Source: an uncultured Lachnospiraceae bacterium
GTDB taxonomy: Bacteria > Bacillota > Clostridia > Lachnospirales > Lachnospiraceae
Assembly (NCBI GenBank): GCA_902774915.1
Contig: CACYKH010000014.1
Coordinates: 16,101-80,100 of the forward strand
Reading direction: 5' to 3'
Length of the DNA stretch: 64,000 nucleotides
The notes beneath the pieces are model-generated. The model was not told the DNA's origin, ran no database searches, and saw only the letters and a list, made by a program, of their open reading frames with translations. A program made the position numbers and the translations under genes. This document shows, piece after piece, positions 44,026 to 53,693 of the stretch (position 1 is the first letter of the stretch; every line of letters starts with the position of its first letter).

Positions 44026-45173
44026 ATGAGATATCCTAAACCATTACAACCAGGAGGCACTATCGGTTTTATTGCGCCTTCCTTTTTCGTGAGATGGGTT
44101 ATAAGACTTATCTGGGTCCTAACTGCTATGAGGGAAGTGGCATAGGGATCAGCAATACTCCGGAGAAGTGCGGTGAGGAATTGACGGATGTCATGACCAC
44201 AGGCGTTTCCGGATATGATGCTGAGTCAGGTGAGAAGGCAGATGCAATCATCACCTGCGGTGGCGGCGAGCTGATGTGTGAGGTTGTTCCATTTATTGAT
44301 TTTGAGAAGATTCGAAGCAGTGAACCTAAGTGGTACATGGGTTATTCTGATAATACAAATTATACATTTCTTTCTACTATTCTGGCAGATACAGCGGCTA
44401 TCTATGGGCCTTGTGCTCCGGCTTTTGGAAGAGAGCCTTGGCATGAATCGATTGCAGATGCAATGAAGTTAATAACTGGCGAGAAGACAGAATTCACTAG
44501 TTATGACCTATGGGAGAAGGATGATTATTCTTTCGAGGACGAATCTGGTGAAGCCGGTTCCGAAGATAGTCCTGTAGAAATAAGTGCAGAAGAGGAAGCA
44601 AGAAGGGCGCTTCTTCCGTATAATGTGACCGAACCCGCAAAGTATTTCTATTATCTGCCTCAAGAAGAGGGTAAAGCATATAGCGGGAAACTTTTATCAG
44701 GTGATGAATTAACTAGTGGTATTTCAGAATCTGAAGATATAAGAAATGGAATAAATATCAGGGGACGACTCCTCGGAGGATGTGTCGACATCCTGACTCT
44801 CCACGTTGGTACAAAGACCGACAAGGTTGCGGAGTTCCTTGAAAAATATAAGGACGACGGCTTCATATGGTTCCTTGAGTGCTGCGATCTTGATCCTCTA
44901 TCCATGAGAAGAGCTTTTTGGCAAATGCGTGAGGCTGGCTGGTTTAAATACGTGAAGGGATTTATGATCGGCAGACCACTTCATTTTGGAGAAGAGGCTC
45001 TGGGTGTTGATCAGTATAACGCGGTGACAGACATTCTTGGAGGTCTCGGTGCTCCAATCATCATGGACCTCGATATAGGTCATGTGCCACCAATGATGCC
45101 AATTGTTTCCGGTAGTTTGACAGAGGTTAAGGCTTCAGGAAACAAGATAAATATGAAATACATTTTTGCGTAA
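44026..45173 (+). pseudogene. LD-carboxypeptidase (S66/MccF family), frame-broken
   Basis: It starts normally after GGGAGGG as MRYPKPLQPGGTIGFIAPSF, then the frame is lost near 44085 and resumes as FREMGYKTYLGPNCYEG. About 20 residues usually found between these points are missing (offset 1 mod 3), consistent with a deletion at a run of T. Downstream the catalytic residues are intact: Ser in MGYSDNTN, Glu in LECCDLD, His in DIGHVPPM. S66 enzymes cut the LD bond of murein tetrapeptides or inactivate microcin C-like peptides. Confidence 0.85.
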
Positions 45174-45219
45174 AGCATAGCAAAATCGAAATAAAGGTTA
45201 TTAGTAAAAGGGGAAGAAA

Positions 45220-45914
45220 ATGAGAATAGCAGTTTGTGACGATGAGGAAAAGTTCAGAAATCAGGCGCGTGATATGGTAGATAAGCTTGCGGGCAGTCTG
45301 GATGTGGTGGTTGATGCCTATTCAGATGGAAATCAGCTCAGAAACCATATGACGTGCTTTTTCTTGATATTGAAATGCCAGCTATGGACGGAATTACGCT
45401 GGCAAAGAAACTTCGTGAGCGTAGCGACAGCATATACATCGTATTCCTTACGGGCCATGTTGAGTATGCCCTTGAGGGTTACGAGGTAAATGCACTCCGT
45501 TATCTGACTAAGCCGGTTCAGGAGGAGAAGCTTCGCGAGGTTCTGAGATTCGTTATGGATCAGAGCACCAGCAAAAAACAGCTTATGATCAAGGAAGATG
45601 GAGAAGAACTACTCCTTAATATCGCGGACATCGTATACTTCGAGGCTCAGAACCAGTACGTAATGATATATACAACAGATGGAGAGCATCTCGTTAGATA
45701 TAATATTGGTGACTTCGAGGAACAGCTGAAGGCGGATGGTTTTTTCAGAGTCCACAGAGGATATCTGGTATCTCTGGCAAAGGTTAAGAAGCTTGTTAAG
45801 TCAGAGGTGATCATGGATGGCGAAGATGGAGAAGTAAGTGTTCCAGTAAGCCGAAGCAATGTGAAACCACTTAAAGAAGCGCTATATGCCTATGTAGAAA
45901 ATACGGCTATGTAG
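45220..45914 (+). pseudogene. LytTR-family response regulator, single-base frameshift
   Basis: The frame begins MRIAVCDDEEKFRNQARDMV and is lost near 45349 (NQLRNH); it continues one frame over as YDVLFLDIEMPAMDG. Insertion of a single T after AACCAT would restore a normal receiver (phospho-Asp in FLDIEMP, K in TKPV) with a C-terminal LytTR domain (about 135-232; VYFEAQNQYVMIYT, FFRVHRGYLV). Its kinase partner, the next gene, is intact. The lesion could be real or a sequencing error. Confidence 0.85.
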
Positions 45915-45956
45915 CAAAACTTTTATTACGACAGTATATAAAACACGGAGATTTAT

Positions 45957-47432
45957 ATGGATAAACAAGAAATATTTGGATATATTGTTACAGGCATTTC
46001 GGATATCAATTTCATGTTACTTATGATTATCATTATCTTGGTGGCGGCATGCTTCTTTGGAAGATACGTTAATATATCGCGCAAAATGATAATTGCAACC
46101 ATAGGAATACTCGTTCTTCAGATAGTTATTTTGTTAGCGGGTGATTTCTTACTACTAAAAATCAATCCCGAGCTATACCACACCATGGAGAACTTAGATG
46201 CGTCTGAAGGCGTTTCGCTAATGGATGAAGGATATGAAGGGTATTATGCATTCGTTAGCATTTTTCAAGCAGTTCTCAATATATCTGTTTTTGTATACGC
46301 ATTTATTTTTTATCTTGTCTGTTATAAAGAGAAAAAGTTCCTCCGTGCGATTGAATCTACTTTAGTTCTTTTCCTGTTAAATCAATATGAAGGCATGATT
46401 GTTCAGTTTTTTTTGCTTTATATAAAAGGAGGAGAGCCAGATTATTTACAAAACTTATATAGCACGGTAGGTGGGCCTGATGTGATGTGGTTCAATTCGT
46501 TATACGTTGCTATATCTCTAATAACAAATATTATTTTATTCTTAACTGTTTATTTTGGATATTATAAAAAGAAAAAAGTATATGTTGTCAGGGTTAGAGA
46601 CAGAGTGCTTTTTGTTGTATGGCTGGTGATTTTTTACATCATCCCATCTATACCATTAGCGGTGTATGAACTAGATTTACGCTACAAAGTTATAAGTGCA
46701 ATCTTTGCATTTTTACTACCTGTTTTAGGTATTTTAGCTCCGGTTCTCATCGTAATGAATGCAGCGGATAAGAGCCTGAAGGAAAAGAACGAATATCAGG
46801 AAACCTATCTGAATGCTGAGCTGGAATACATAGAGCGTTACAAGAATGCGCAGACCGAGACCAGAGCTTTCAGGCATGATATCATCAACAATCTTTCACT
46901 TACCAATATGATGTTGGATGAAGGAAAGGTTGAAGAGGCTAGTCAGCACCTGAAAGAATTATTAGGAAACGTGCGCGCCCTATCTCCTTCGATCATAACA
47001 GGCGATGAAATGCTTGACTGCATAGTGGCAATGAAGGCGGATAAGATGAAGGAACTTAATATCAGCTTTACATCCGATGGCGTTGTTGATGGCGGCCTTC
47101 GTATGAAACCTATGGATGTCTGCAGCATCTTTGCGAATGCTCTGGACAATGCTATCGAAGCCGCGAGAAAAGTTGAAAAAGATTCATGGGTTGATCTAAA
47201 GATAAAGAGAACTGAAAAGTTTTTTGTTATAAATATTTCCAATGCCGCTGAAGGTAAGGTTGATGTAGAGAAGCTGTTTATGAGTGACGGTTATACCTCA
47301 AAAAAGGACAAAGAACATCATGGCTTTGGCCTTAGAAATATCAGGAACGCGGTTGAGGATTACGACGGATTGGTTAAGGCACAGTCCGAGGAGAATACAT
47401 TTGGCTTATCAATTATGATACCTAGGAAGTGA
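45957..47432 (+). CDS. GHKL (AgrC-like) sensor histidine kinase
   Basis: A 491-aa membrane kinase with six or seven helices (residues 10-265), a Spo0B-like dimerisation segment with the phospho-His in ETRAFRHDIINNLS, and a GHKL ATPase domain (CSIFANALDNAIEAARK, HHGFGLRNIRNAVEDYDG). This pattern is that of AgrC/NatK kinases that pair with LytTR regulators, here the frame-broken gene just upstream. GGAG precedes the ATG. It is intact, which makes the damage upstream stand out. Confidence 0.92.
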   Translation: MDKQEIFGYIVTGISDINFMLLMIIIILVAACFFGRYVNISRKMIIATIGILVLQIVILLAGDFLLLKINPELYHTMENLDASEGVSLMDEGYEGYYAFVSIFQAVLNISVFVYAFIFYLVCYKEKKFLRAIESTLVLFLLNQYEGMIVQFFLLYIKGGEPDYLQNLYSTVGGPDVMWFNSLYVAISLITNIILFLTVYFGYYKKKKVYVVRVRDRVLFVVWLVIFYIIPSIPLAVYELDLRYKVISAIFAFLLPVLGILAPVLIVMNAADKSLKEKNEYQETYLNAELEYIERYKNAQTETRAFRHDIINNLSLTNMMLDEGKVEEASQHLKELLGNVRALSPSIITGDEMLDCIVAMKADKMKELNISFTSDGVVDGGLRMKPMDVCSIFANALDNAIEAARKVEKDSWVDLKIKRTEKFFVINISNAAEGKVDVEKLFMSDGYTSKKDKEHHGFGLRNIRNAVEDYDGLVKAQSEENTFGLSIMIPRK

Positions 47433-47468
47433 TACAGATTTTGGAAGCTTTAGAAAGGAAGTTTGATC

Positions 47469-48191
47469 ATGCATTATAATTGTCTGATCGTTGATGACGA
47501 AATTGAACTTGCGAAAATGACAGCTGAATATTTTCAGATGTTTGATATAAGCACTGAGTACGTTGACAGTGCCGCTGCCTGTTATGATTTTCTGGAGAAG
47601 AATGATATTGACCTCCTCCTGCTGGATATAAATCTGGGCGATGGTTCAGGCTTCGAGGTATGTAAGAAGATCAGAGAAGAATACCAGCTTCCAATTCTTT
47701 TTATAAGTGCAAGGCAGAGCGATGATGATGTGCTGGTTGCGCTTAGTATTGGCGGCGATGATTACATTAAAAAGCCTTACAGCCTTTCTGTTCTCCTTGC
47801 GAAGGTTAAGGTTAATCTTAAAAGAGTTGAGCAGCTGAAAAATGCAAACGCAGGTCAAAGCACAGTCGACGAGGATGATGGTAAAGAAACTGAAGACTTT
47901 GTGCTTGAGGACTCTACAATGTCAGTTGTAATTTGCGGCCAGAGAACCGCGCTGAAGGCGAAGGAATATGCGCTTCTAAAATGCCTTTATAGTCATAAGA
48001 ATACTATCGTCACAAAAGATAACCTGTTTGATGAGGTTTGGGGAGATGCATTCTATTCTGATGGTACTCTGAATGTTCATATCAGAAAGCTTCGCGAAAA
48101 GCTGGAAAAAGATCCTAATAATCCTGAATACATTAAAACAATTTGGGGAACGGGATATATGCTGGAGATAAAGGATAAGACGGAGAATTAG
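47469..48191 (+). CDS. OmpR-family response regulator
   Basis: A 240-aa regulator: receiver (about 1-118; DDEIEL, phospho-Asp in LLLLDINLGDGSG, K in YIKKPY), an acidic linker, and a winged helix (about 140-235; VTKDNLFDEVWGDAFYSDGTLNVHIRKLREKL). The start at 47469 has AAAGGAAG 8 nt upstream; a TTG two codons earlier is less likely. It lies 36 bp after the GHKL kinase and 3 bp before its own kinase. Confidence 0.93.
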   Translation: MHYNCLIVDDEIELAKMTAEYFQMFDISTEYVDSAAACYDFLEKNDIDLLLLDINLGDGSGFEVCKKIREEYQLPILFISARQSDDDVLVALSIGGDDYIKKPYSLSVLLAKVKVNLKRVEQLKNANAGQSTVDEDDGKETEDFVLEDSTMSVVICGQRTALKAKEYALLKCLYSHKNTIVTKDNLFDEVWGDAFYSDGTLNVHIRKLREKLEKDPNNPEYIKTIWGTGYMLEIKDKTEN

Positions 48192-48194
48192 AAG

Positions 48195-49349
48195 TTGAAA
48201 AGATTTAGAAACCTTGTAATTTTTTATACTGTTTTTATGCTTCTGGCCCTTGGTGCATTTATAATCTATATCAATAAGTTTCATCTGAATCTGACTCCTG
48301 GTTCCTATAATGAAAGTGAAATGGAAGTATATAAGAAGGTTTGGAGTGATATAAATTCCGGTATGGATATTTATAGAAGCGGTATTAATAAGTGTGCTCT
48401 GATCTTCTGGGCTGCTTTGCTTTTGCTGGGTTATGCATTGCTATTTCTTGTTTATTACTTTGATATAAAACCTGTTAAGGATATCAAGGATTACGCTGAC
48501 GAAATAGCCAGAGGCAACCTGGACATTCCTCTTGATGTTAATAGAAGAAGTATTTTTGTGGATTTTAATGAAAGCTTCGACATTATGAGAGAGGAACTAA
48601 AGGGCTCTAAACTGAGGGAGATGGAAGCGGAAAATAAGAAGCGTGAAATGCTAGCTGAGCTGAGCCACGATCTAAAAACTCCGGTGGCAACCATCCAGGC
48701 AACCTGCGAAGTTCTTGAACTTCAGAAAAAAAAGAAACGGGAAAAGCTGGAGCAGGAAGGCACGTCTGATCTAAAAGAAATAGATGGTGAACTTGAGAAG
48801 ATTGGCTACATCTCTCAGAAAACAGAAACAATAAATGAACTGGTTAAGAACCTGCTACGCGCTAATCTGGACGATATGGAAGAGATTGAAGTTAACATCA
48901 TAGAGAATTCTTCGGTTTATATAGAAGACTATTTCAGGAGCATGAAGGAATACGGAAATGTAATCCTGGATAATCATATTCCAGAGTGCCTGGTATATAT
49001 CGACAAGCTTAGAATAAAACAGGTTATCGATAACATAGTTGGAAACTCATACAAATATGCCGGCACTGATATTCATGTCAGATTTGACGAGGTACAGTCA
49101 GCTTCTGATAACAGAAGTGGAGTAGATAATTTTATTAAAATTACTGTTCGCGACGCTGGTCCTGGTGTTCCAGAAAGCGACCTTCCTCTTATTATTGAAA
49201 AATACTATAGAGGAAAAGATGTAAAAGATAAAACAGGTTATGGACTGGGACTCTACCTCGTAAAGTGGTATATGGAAAAGATGGGCGGCGGCATGGAATA
49301 CTATAATGATAATGGATTTGTCGTTGAACTCATGGTCAAAAAAACCTGA
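48195..49349 (+). CDS. sensor histidine kinase with two membrane helices
   Basis: A 384-aa kinase starting at TTG 48195 behind GGAG: TM1 (about 7-28), an outside loop of about 45 aa, TM2 (about 73-95), HAMP, HisKA with phospho-His in LAELSHDLKTPVATI, and HATPase (NIVGNSYKYAG, DAGPGVPESD, GYGLGLYL). It partners with the OmpR-type regulator directly upstream. The dimerisation domain carries a Lys/Glu-rich insertion (KKKKREKLEQEGTS) longer than usual. Confidence 0.93.
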   Translation: MKRFRNLVIFYTVFMLLALGAFIIYINKFHLNLTPGSYNESEMEVYKKVWSDINSGMDIYRSGINKCALIFWAALLLLGYALLFLVYYFDIKPVKDIKDYADEIARGNLDIPLDVNRRSIFVDFNESFDIMREELKGSKLREMEAENKKREMLAELSHDLKTPVATIQATCEVLELQKKKKREKLEQEGTSDLKEIDGELEKIGYISQKTETINELVKNLLRANLDDMEEIEVNIIENSSVYIEDYFRSMKEYGNVILDNHIPECLVYIDKLRIKQVIDNIVGNSYKYAGTDIHVRFDEVQSASDNRSGVDNFIKITVRDAGPGVPESDLPLIIEKYYRGKDVKDKTGYGLGLYLVKWYMEKMGGGMEYYNDNGFVVELMVKKT

Positions 49350-49385
49350 TGCCAGACAGTAACACTTTTTTGATATAAATATCGT

Positions 49386-49414
49386 TTGAAATACTGCGGC
49401 TATGGTGTTACACT
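49386..49414 (+). promoter_or_regulatory. possible promoter of the leader RNA before tm1266
   Basis: TTGAAA (49386-49391), 17-bp spacer, TACACT (49409-49414). An inverted repeat GTAACAC / GTGTTAC (49359-49365 and 49405-49411) brackets it. Confidence 0.45.
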
Positions 49415-49420
49415 TAGTTC

Positions 49421-49546
49421 ACGTACTGACGCGGAAGGGTTCGTCCCAACCGGAAAGGCGATGGAATAAGAGGATGCCCAGGGGTGTCTACGCTTTGATT
49501 CGAATTTTAGGGAAGTACGTAATGTGCTTCCCTTTATTTTTTGTCT
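49421..49546 (+). ncRNA. candidate structured leader RNA or sRNA upstream of the hydrogenase-maturation genes
   Basis: Between a possible promoter and the terminator-like hairpin GGGAAGTAC-N5-GTGCTTCCC (about 49510-49532, then a T-rich tract) lies a G-rich non-coding stretch of about 90 nt with several local pairings, including GGTT-CGTCCC-AACC (49438-49451). The start of tm1266 follows 45 bp later. The layout fits a riboswitch/attenuator or a short sRNA. I cannot match it to a known riboswitch class. Confidence 0.4.
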
Positions 49547-49590
49547 AGAAAATTCCATCCCCTACATAAGTTACTTAGGAGGTGAAACTA

Positions 49591-49842
49591 GTGGAAAACA
49601 GGATAGCACTTATCGGAATAGTTGTTGAAAATGAAGAATCCATTGAGGATGTTAACAAGATTCTCCATGACGCAAGAGAATATGTTATCGGCCGAATGGG
49701 TATTCCGTATAGAGAGAAAAAGATTTGCATTATTAATGTAAGCCTGGATGCGCCGGAGAAGATAATCAGTTCATTAGGAGGCAAACTGGGTATGCTGGAC
49801 GGGGTAACAACAAATACTGTCTACGCAAAAAAGAGGTATTAA
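49591..49842 (+). CDS. TM1266-type iron-only hydrogenase system regulator
   Basis: An 83-aa ACT/ferredoxin-like fold protein (ENRIALIGIVVENEESIEDVNKILH...IINVSLDAPEKIISSLGGKLGMLDGV). Proteins of this small family lie next to the [FeFe]-hydrogenase maturation genes and are thought to regulate that system. The start is GTG 49591, with AGGAGGTGA 6 nt upstream; a GTG inside that site (49582) is rejected. hydE begins at the next base after its stop. Confidence 0.9.
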   Translation: MENRIALIGIVVENEESIEDVNKILHDAREYVIGRMGIPYREKKICIINVSLDAPEKIISSLGGKLGMLDGVTTNTVYAKKRY

Positions 49843-50940
49843 ATGAGTCTAGAAGTTTTAGATGAATATAAATTAATAGATAAGCTGGAGGCTACTCAGG
49901 AACTGGAAAAGGATGAGTGGATTTATCTTCTTGAGCACCAGACGAAGGAACTGTCAGAATATCTGTTTGAGAAGTCGGACCGTATTCGACGTGAGAACTA
50001 TGGAACGGACGTTTATGTTCGTGGCCTGATAGAATTTTCAAACTACTGCAAAAGGGATTGTTATTACTGCGGAATAAGATGCGGCAATCCGAAAGCTGAT
50101 AGATACAGACTGACTGAAGAACAGATACTCAGCTGCTGCAAAGAAGGATATGAACTTGGATTTAGAACATTCGTTCTTCAGAGCGGTGAGGATCCATATT
50201 ATTCGGATGATGACATCTGCAGGATCATAAAGTCCATTAAGTCGCAGTATCCTGACTGTGCCGTAACTCTTTCTCTGGGTGAAAAAACCTACGAGAGTTA
50301 TAAGAAGTATTATGATGCGGGCGCAGATAGATATCTTCTTCGACATGAGACAGCGAATGATGAGCATTATAGGAAGCTACATCCGGATAACATGTCCCTG
50401 GAAAACAGAAAAAAATGTTTGTTTATGCTTAAGGAAATAGGATACCAGGTTGGAGCGGGCTTCATGGTAGGTTCGCCGTACCAGACAAAAGAATGTCTTG
50501 CTGATGATATGCTGTTTCTTCATGAACTACAGCCGCATATGGTGGGGATTGGTCCGTTTATTACGCACCATGATACCCCATTTAAAGATAAAGAAAATGG
50601 CACTATGGAGGAGACACTTTTTATGCTGGGCCTTGTAAGGCTTATGCTTCCGAATGTTCTTCTTCCATCAACAACTGCTCTTGGAACCATTAATCCTGCG
50701 GGACGAGAATATGGCATCAAGGTGGGAGCGAATGTTGTTATGCCAAACCTTTCTCCGGTGGGAGTGAGAGATAAGTATCTGCTATATGATGACAAGATTT
50801 GTACTGGCGATGAATCCGCCCAGTGTAAGATCTGTCTGCAGCAGAGAATGCAGTCTATAGGTTTTAATGTGGTGACCTCGCGAGGTGACCATAAAGATTA
50901 TAAAAATGACATCCCAAACAGGGATACTAAGGAGGAATAA
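49843..50940 (+). CDS. hydE: [FeFe]-hydrogenase maturase HydE (radical SAM)
   Basis: A 365-aa radical SAM protein with the cluster motif FSNYCKRDCYYCGIRCGN (CxxxCxxC), a TIM barrel, and QSGEDPYY, RHETAND and NLSPVGVRDKY segments typical of HydE. HydE helps build the dithiomethylamine bridge of the H-cluster. Its ATG follows the tm1266 stop without a gap, with AGAGG upstream. hydG starts at once after it, so the genes are one operon. Confidence 0.95.
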   Translation: MSLEVLDEYKLIDKLEATQELEKDEWIYLLEHQTKELSEYLFEKSDRIRRENYGTDVYVRGLIEFSNYCKRDCYYCGIRCGNPKADRYRLTEEQILSCCKEGYELGFRTFVLQSGEDPYYSDDDICRIIKSIKSQYPDCAVTLSLGEKTYESYKKYYDAGADRYLLRHETANDEHYRKLHPDNMSLENRKKCLFMLKEIGYQVGAGFMVGSPYQTKECLADDMLFLHELQPHMVGIGPFITHHDTPFKDKENGTMEETLFMLGLVRLMLPNVLLPSTTALGTINPAGREYGIKVGANVVMPNLSPVGVRDKYLLYDDKICTGDESAQCKICLQQRMQSIGFNVVTSRGDHKDYKNDIPNRDTKEE

Positions 50941-50941
50941 A

Positions 50942-52360
50942 ATGTACAATCCAAAATCACTTAAGGCAGAGGAATTCATTGATCATGACGAGATCATGGA
51001 ATCCATAAAATATGCTGATGAAAACAAAAGTAATGTAAAGGTAATCGATGAGATTCTGAAGAAGGCAAGAGAGTCAAAAGGACTTGACCACAGAGAAGCT
51101 TCTGTTCTTCTTGCCTGCGATATACCTGAAAAGAATGAAGAGATTTACAAGCTGGCAAATGAGATTAAGCTGGAATACTACGGTAACAGAATCGTTCTTT
51201 TTGCTCCGCTTTATCTTTCCAACTATTGCATCAATGGATGTACTTACTGTCCATATCATGCAAAGAACAGAACTATACCAAGAATCAAGCTTACTCAGGA
51301 TCAGATCCGCGATGAGGTTATAGCACTTCAGGATATGGGTCACAAGAGACTTGCACTTGAGACAGGAGAGGATCCAATTCACAATCCAATCGAGTACGTT
51401 CTTGAAAGTATAGATACCATCTATTCTATTAAGCATAGAAATGGTGCAATCAGACGTGTTAATGTAAACATCGCTGCTACTACAGTTGAGAATTATCAGA
51501 AACTACATGAGGCAGGAATTGGAACATACATCCTGTTCCAGGAGACATATCACAAGGATTCTTACAAAGAGCTTCATCCAACAGGACCTAAGAGTGATTA
51601 TGCTTATCATACAGAGGCTATGGATAGAGCTATGCAGGGTGGAATTGATGATGTAGGTCTTGGAGTTCTTTTCGGACTTGATAAGTTCCGTTATGAGTTT
51701 GCCGGAATCCTCATGCATGCAGAGCACCTTGAAGCAGTACACGGAGTTGGACCACATACAATTTCTGTTCCACGTATCTGCCCAGCTGATGATATTGATG
51801 TAGGAGATTTCTCAAATGCAATCGATGACGATACATTTGCTAAGATCGTAGCATGTATCCGTATAGCTGTTCCTTACACAGGAATGATCATTTCTACAAG
51901 AGAGTCACAGAAGGTAAGAGAAAGAGTGCTTCATCTTGGTGTATCTCAGATATCAGGTGGATCACGTACTTCAGTTGGTGGATATACACAGGAAGAACGT
52001 CCAGAGGATACAACTCAGTTTGAGGTTTCAGATACAAGAACACTTGATGAGGTTATTAAGTGGCTTATGGAGATGGACTATGTACCATCATTCTGTACAG
52101 CTTGCTACCGCGAAGGAAGAACAGGTGATAGATTCATGGCTCTTTGCAAAGCTAAGCAGATTCAGAACTGCTGTCTGCCAAATGCCCTCATGACTCTTGA
52201 GGAGTATCTGGTTGACTATGCTGCTCCTGAAACAAGAGCTCTTGGAGAGAAGATCATCGCTGATAACTTCAAGGACATAAATAATCCAAAGGTTCTTGAG
52301 ATCATGAAGGAAAGACTTGAGCTGATTAAGAATGGCGGCGAGAGAGATTTCAGATTCTAG
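50942..52360 (+). CDS. hydG: [FeFe]-hydrogenase maturase HydG (radical SAM tyrosine lyase)
   Basis: A 472-aa protein with the radical SAM motif LSNYCINGCTYCPYHAKN (CxxxCxxC) and a C-terminal cluster motif CTACYREGRTGDRFM with CxxC and a later cysteine. HydG cleaves tyrosine to p-cresol and produces the CO and CN ligands of the H-cluster. The start at 50942 (MYNPKSLKAEEF) has AAGGAGG upstream; in-frame sequence before it belongs to hydE. ThiH is related but lacks the C-terminal cluster region. Confidence 0.96.
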   Translation: MYNPKSLKAEEFIDHDEIMESIKYADENKSNVKVIDEILKKARESKGLDHREASVLLACDIPEKNEEIYKLANEIKLEYYGNRIVLFAPLYLSNYCINGCTYCPYHAKNRTIPRIKLTQDQIRDEVIALQDMGHKRLALETGEDPIHNPIEYVLESIDTIYSIKHRNGAIRRVNVNIAATTVENYQKLHEAGIGTYILFQETYHKDSYKELHPTGPKSDYAYHTEAMDRAMQGGIDDVGLGVLFGLDKFRYEFAGILMHAEHLEAVHGVGPHTISVPRICPADDIDVGDFSNAIDDDTFAKIVACIRIAVPYTGMIISTRESQKVRERVLHLGVSQISGGSRTSVGGYTQEERPEDTTQFEVSDTRTLDEVIKWLMEMDYVPSFCTACYREGRTGDRFMALCKAKQIQNCCLPNALMTLEEYLVDYAAPETRALGEKIIADNFKDINNPKVLEIMKERLELIKNGGERDFRF

Positions 52361-52396
52361 TTCCATTCTTGTTGAAGTTTTAAATGGAGAAAACAA

Positions 52397-53629
52397 ATGA
52401 GTTTAAATAGTGTCCCTTCAGGGGAAAGAAAACATATAGCATTCTTTGGATGTCGTAATGCTGGAAAGTCAAGCCTGGTGAATGCATTTACCGGGCAGAA
52501 CCTTTCCATTGTTTCGGATACAAAGGGCACAACTACAGATCCGGTAAATAAGAGCATGGAGCTTCTGCCTCTTGGTCCGGTTGTGATCATTGATACACCG
52601 GGTATTGATGATGAGGGAGAGCTGGGTGCGCTTCGTGTTGAGAAGGCAAAGCAGGTTCTTAGAAAAACTGATATAGCTATTCTTGTTGTTGATGCGAGGA
52701 TGGGACTTTCTCAGGCGGATGATGAACTGATTACTTTGTTTAGGGGCCGTAACATTCCTTATATATTGGTTTACAACAAGGTTGATCTGCTTCCTGTTTT
52801 AAAGAAAGAGGATTACGAAGAAAAGCTTTCTACAGGTGAGAATGGAATTGTAACGGCTCAGCTTTATGTTAGTGCCAAGCAGGGAGATAACATTCAGAAA
52901 TTGAAAGAGCTTACTGCACGACTTATTAAGGAGAGTGGTGGTGAAACAGAGCTGATAGGCGACCTGGTTTCCGAGGGAGATATCATTGTACTCGTTATTC
53001 CTATTGATAAGGCTGCGCCAAAGGGACGTCTTATTCTGCCTCAACAGCAGGTTATAAGAGATGCTCTCGATCATGGTGCTATTCCGCTTATGTGCAGGGA
53101 TTCGGAGCTTGTTGAAACACTTAACTCGCTGAGCAAAAAACCTCGTATGGTAATCACGGATTCCCAGGCATTTAAGGTTGTAAGTGAGATTGTTCCAGAG
53201 GACATTCCGCTGACTTCTTTCTCAATTCTGATGGCGAGATACAAGGGTAATCTTATTCCTTCTGTTCTCGGGGCTACTCAGATTGATGAGCTGCAGGATG
53301 GAGATAGGATTCTGATAAGTGAGGGATGCACTCATCACAGACAGTGCGGTGATATTGGTTCTGTGAAGCTTCCTAATCTGATAAAGAAGTATACGGGAAT
53401 TAATCCGAAGATTGATCTTAGTTCTGGAACAGAGTTTCCTTCTAACTTAGAGCAGTACAAGCTTGTGATCCACTGCGGCGCATGTATGCTGAATCCGGCA
53501 GAGGCACAGTCGAGATATCGAATTGCAGAAGAACAGGGAGTTCCGATTACGAACTACGGAACGGCTATTGCGTATATGAACGGAATACTAAAGAGAAGTC
53601 TGGAGGTTATTCCAGAGGTGGAGATATAA
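52397..53629 (+). CDS. hydF: [FeFe]-hydrogenase maturation GTPase HydF
   Basis: A 410-aa protein: N-terminal GTPase (GCRNAGKSSLVNA, DTPGIDD, YNKVDLL; about 1-170), a dimerisation domain, and a C-terminal [4Fe-4S] domain with CTHHRQC and HCGAC (HCxxC). HydF is the scaffold that carries the two-iron precursor to HydA. It closes the operon tm1266-hydE-hydG-hydF. The hydrogenase itself is not in the window. Confidence 0.96.
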   Translation: MSLNSVPSGERKHIAFFGCRNAGKSSLVNAFTGQNLSIVSDTKGTTTDPVNKSMELLPLGPVVIIDTPGIDDEGELGALRVEKAKQVLRKTDIAILVVDARMGLSQADDELITLFRGRNIPYILVYNKVDLLPVLKKEDYEEKLSTGENGIVTAQLYVSAKQGDNIQKLKELTARLIKESGGETELIGDLVSEGDIIVLVIPIDKAAPKGRLILPQQQVIRDALDHGAIPLMCRDSELVETLNSLSKKPRMVITDSQAFKVVSEIVPEDIPLTSFSILMARYKGNLIPSVLGATQIDELQDGDRILISEGCTHHRQCGDIGSVKLPNLIKKYTGINPKIDLSSGTEFPSNLEQYKLVIHCGACMLNPAEAQSRYRIAEEQGVPITNYGTAIAYMNGILKRSLEVIPEVEI

Positions 53630-53674
53630 AAATAAAGCACTGGGTACATATCAGTTTGTCCCAGTGCTTTATTT
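53630..53674. terminator. bidirectional terminator between hydF and the symporter
   Basis: A perfect 15-bp stem, AAATAAAGCACTGGG / CCCAGTGCTTTATTT, with a 15-nt loop and T-rich flanks on both strands. Confidence 0.92.
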
Positions 53675-53693
53675 TTATATGTTCTTTTAATTC

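Noticed and set aside
49421-49510. Known riboswitch (SAM, fluoride, TPP, cobalamin, THF, c-di-GMP), T-box or small SRP RNA
   Set aside because: None of the conserved core sequences of these classes could be found by eye; only a generic structured leader is supported.
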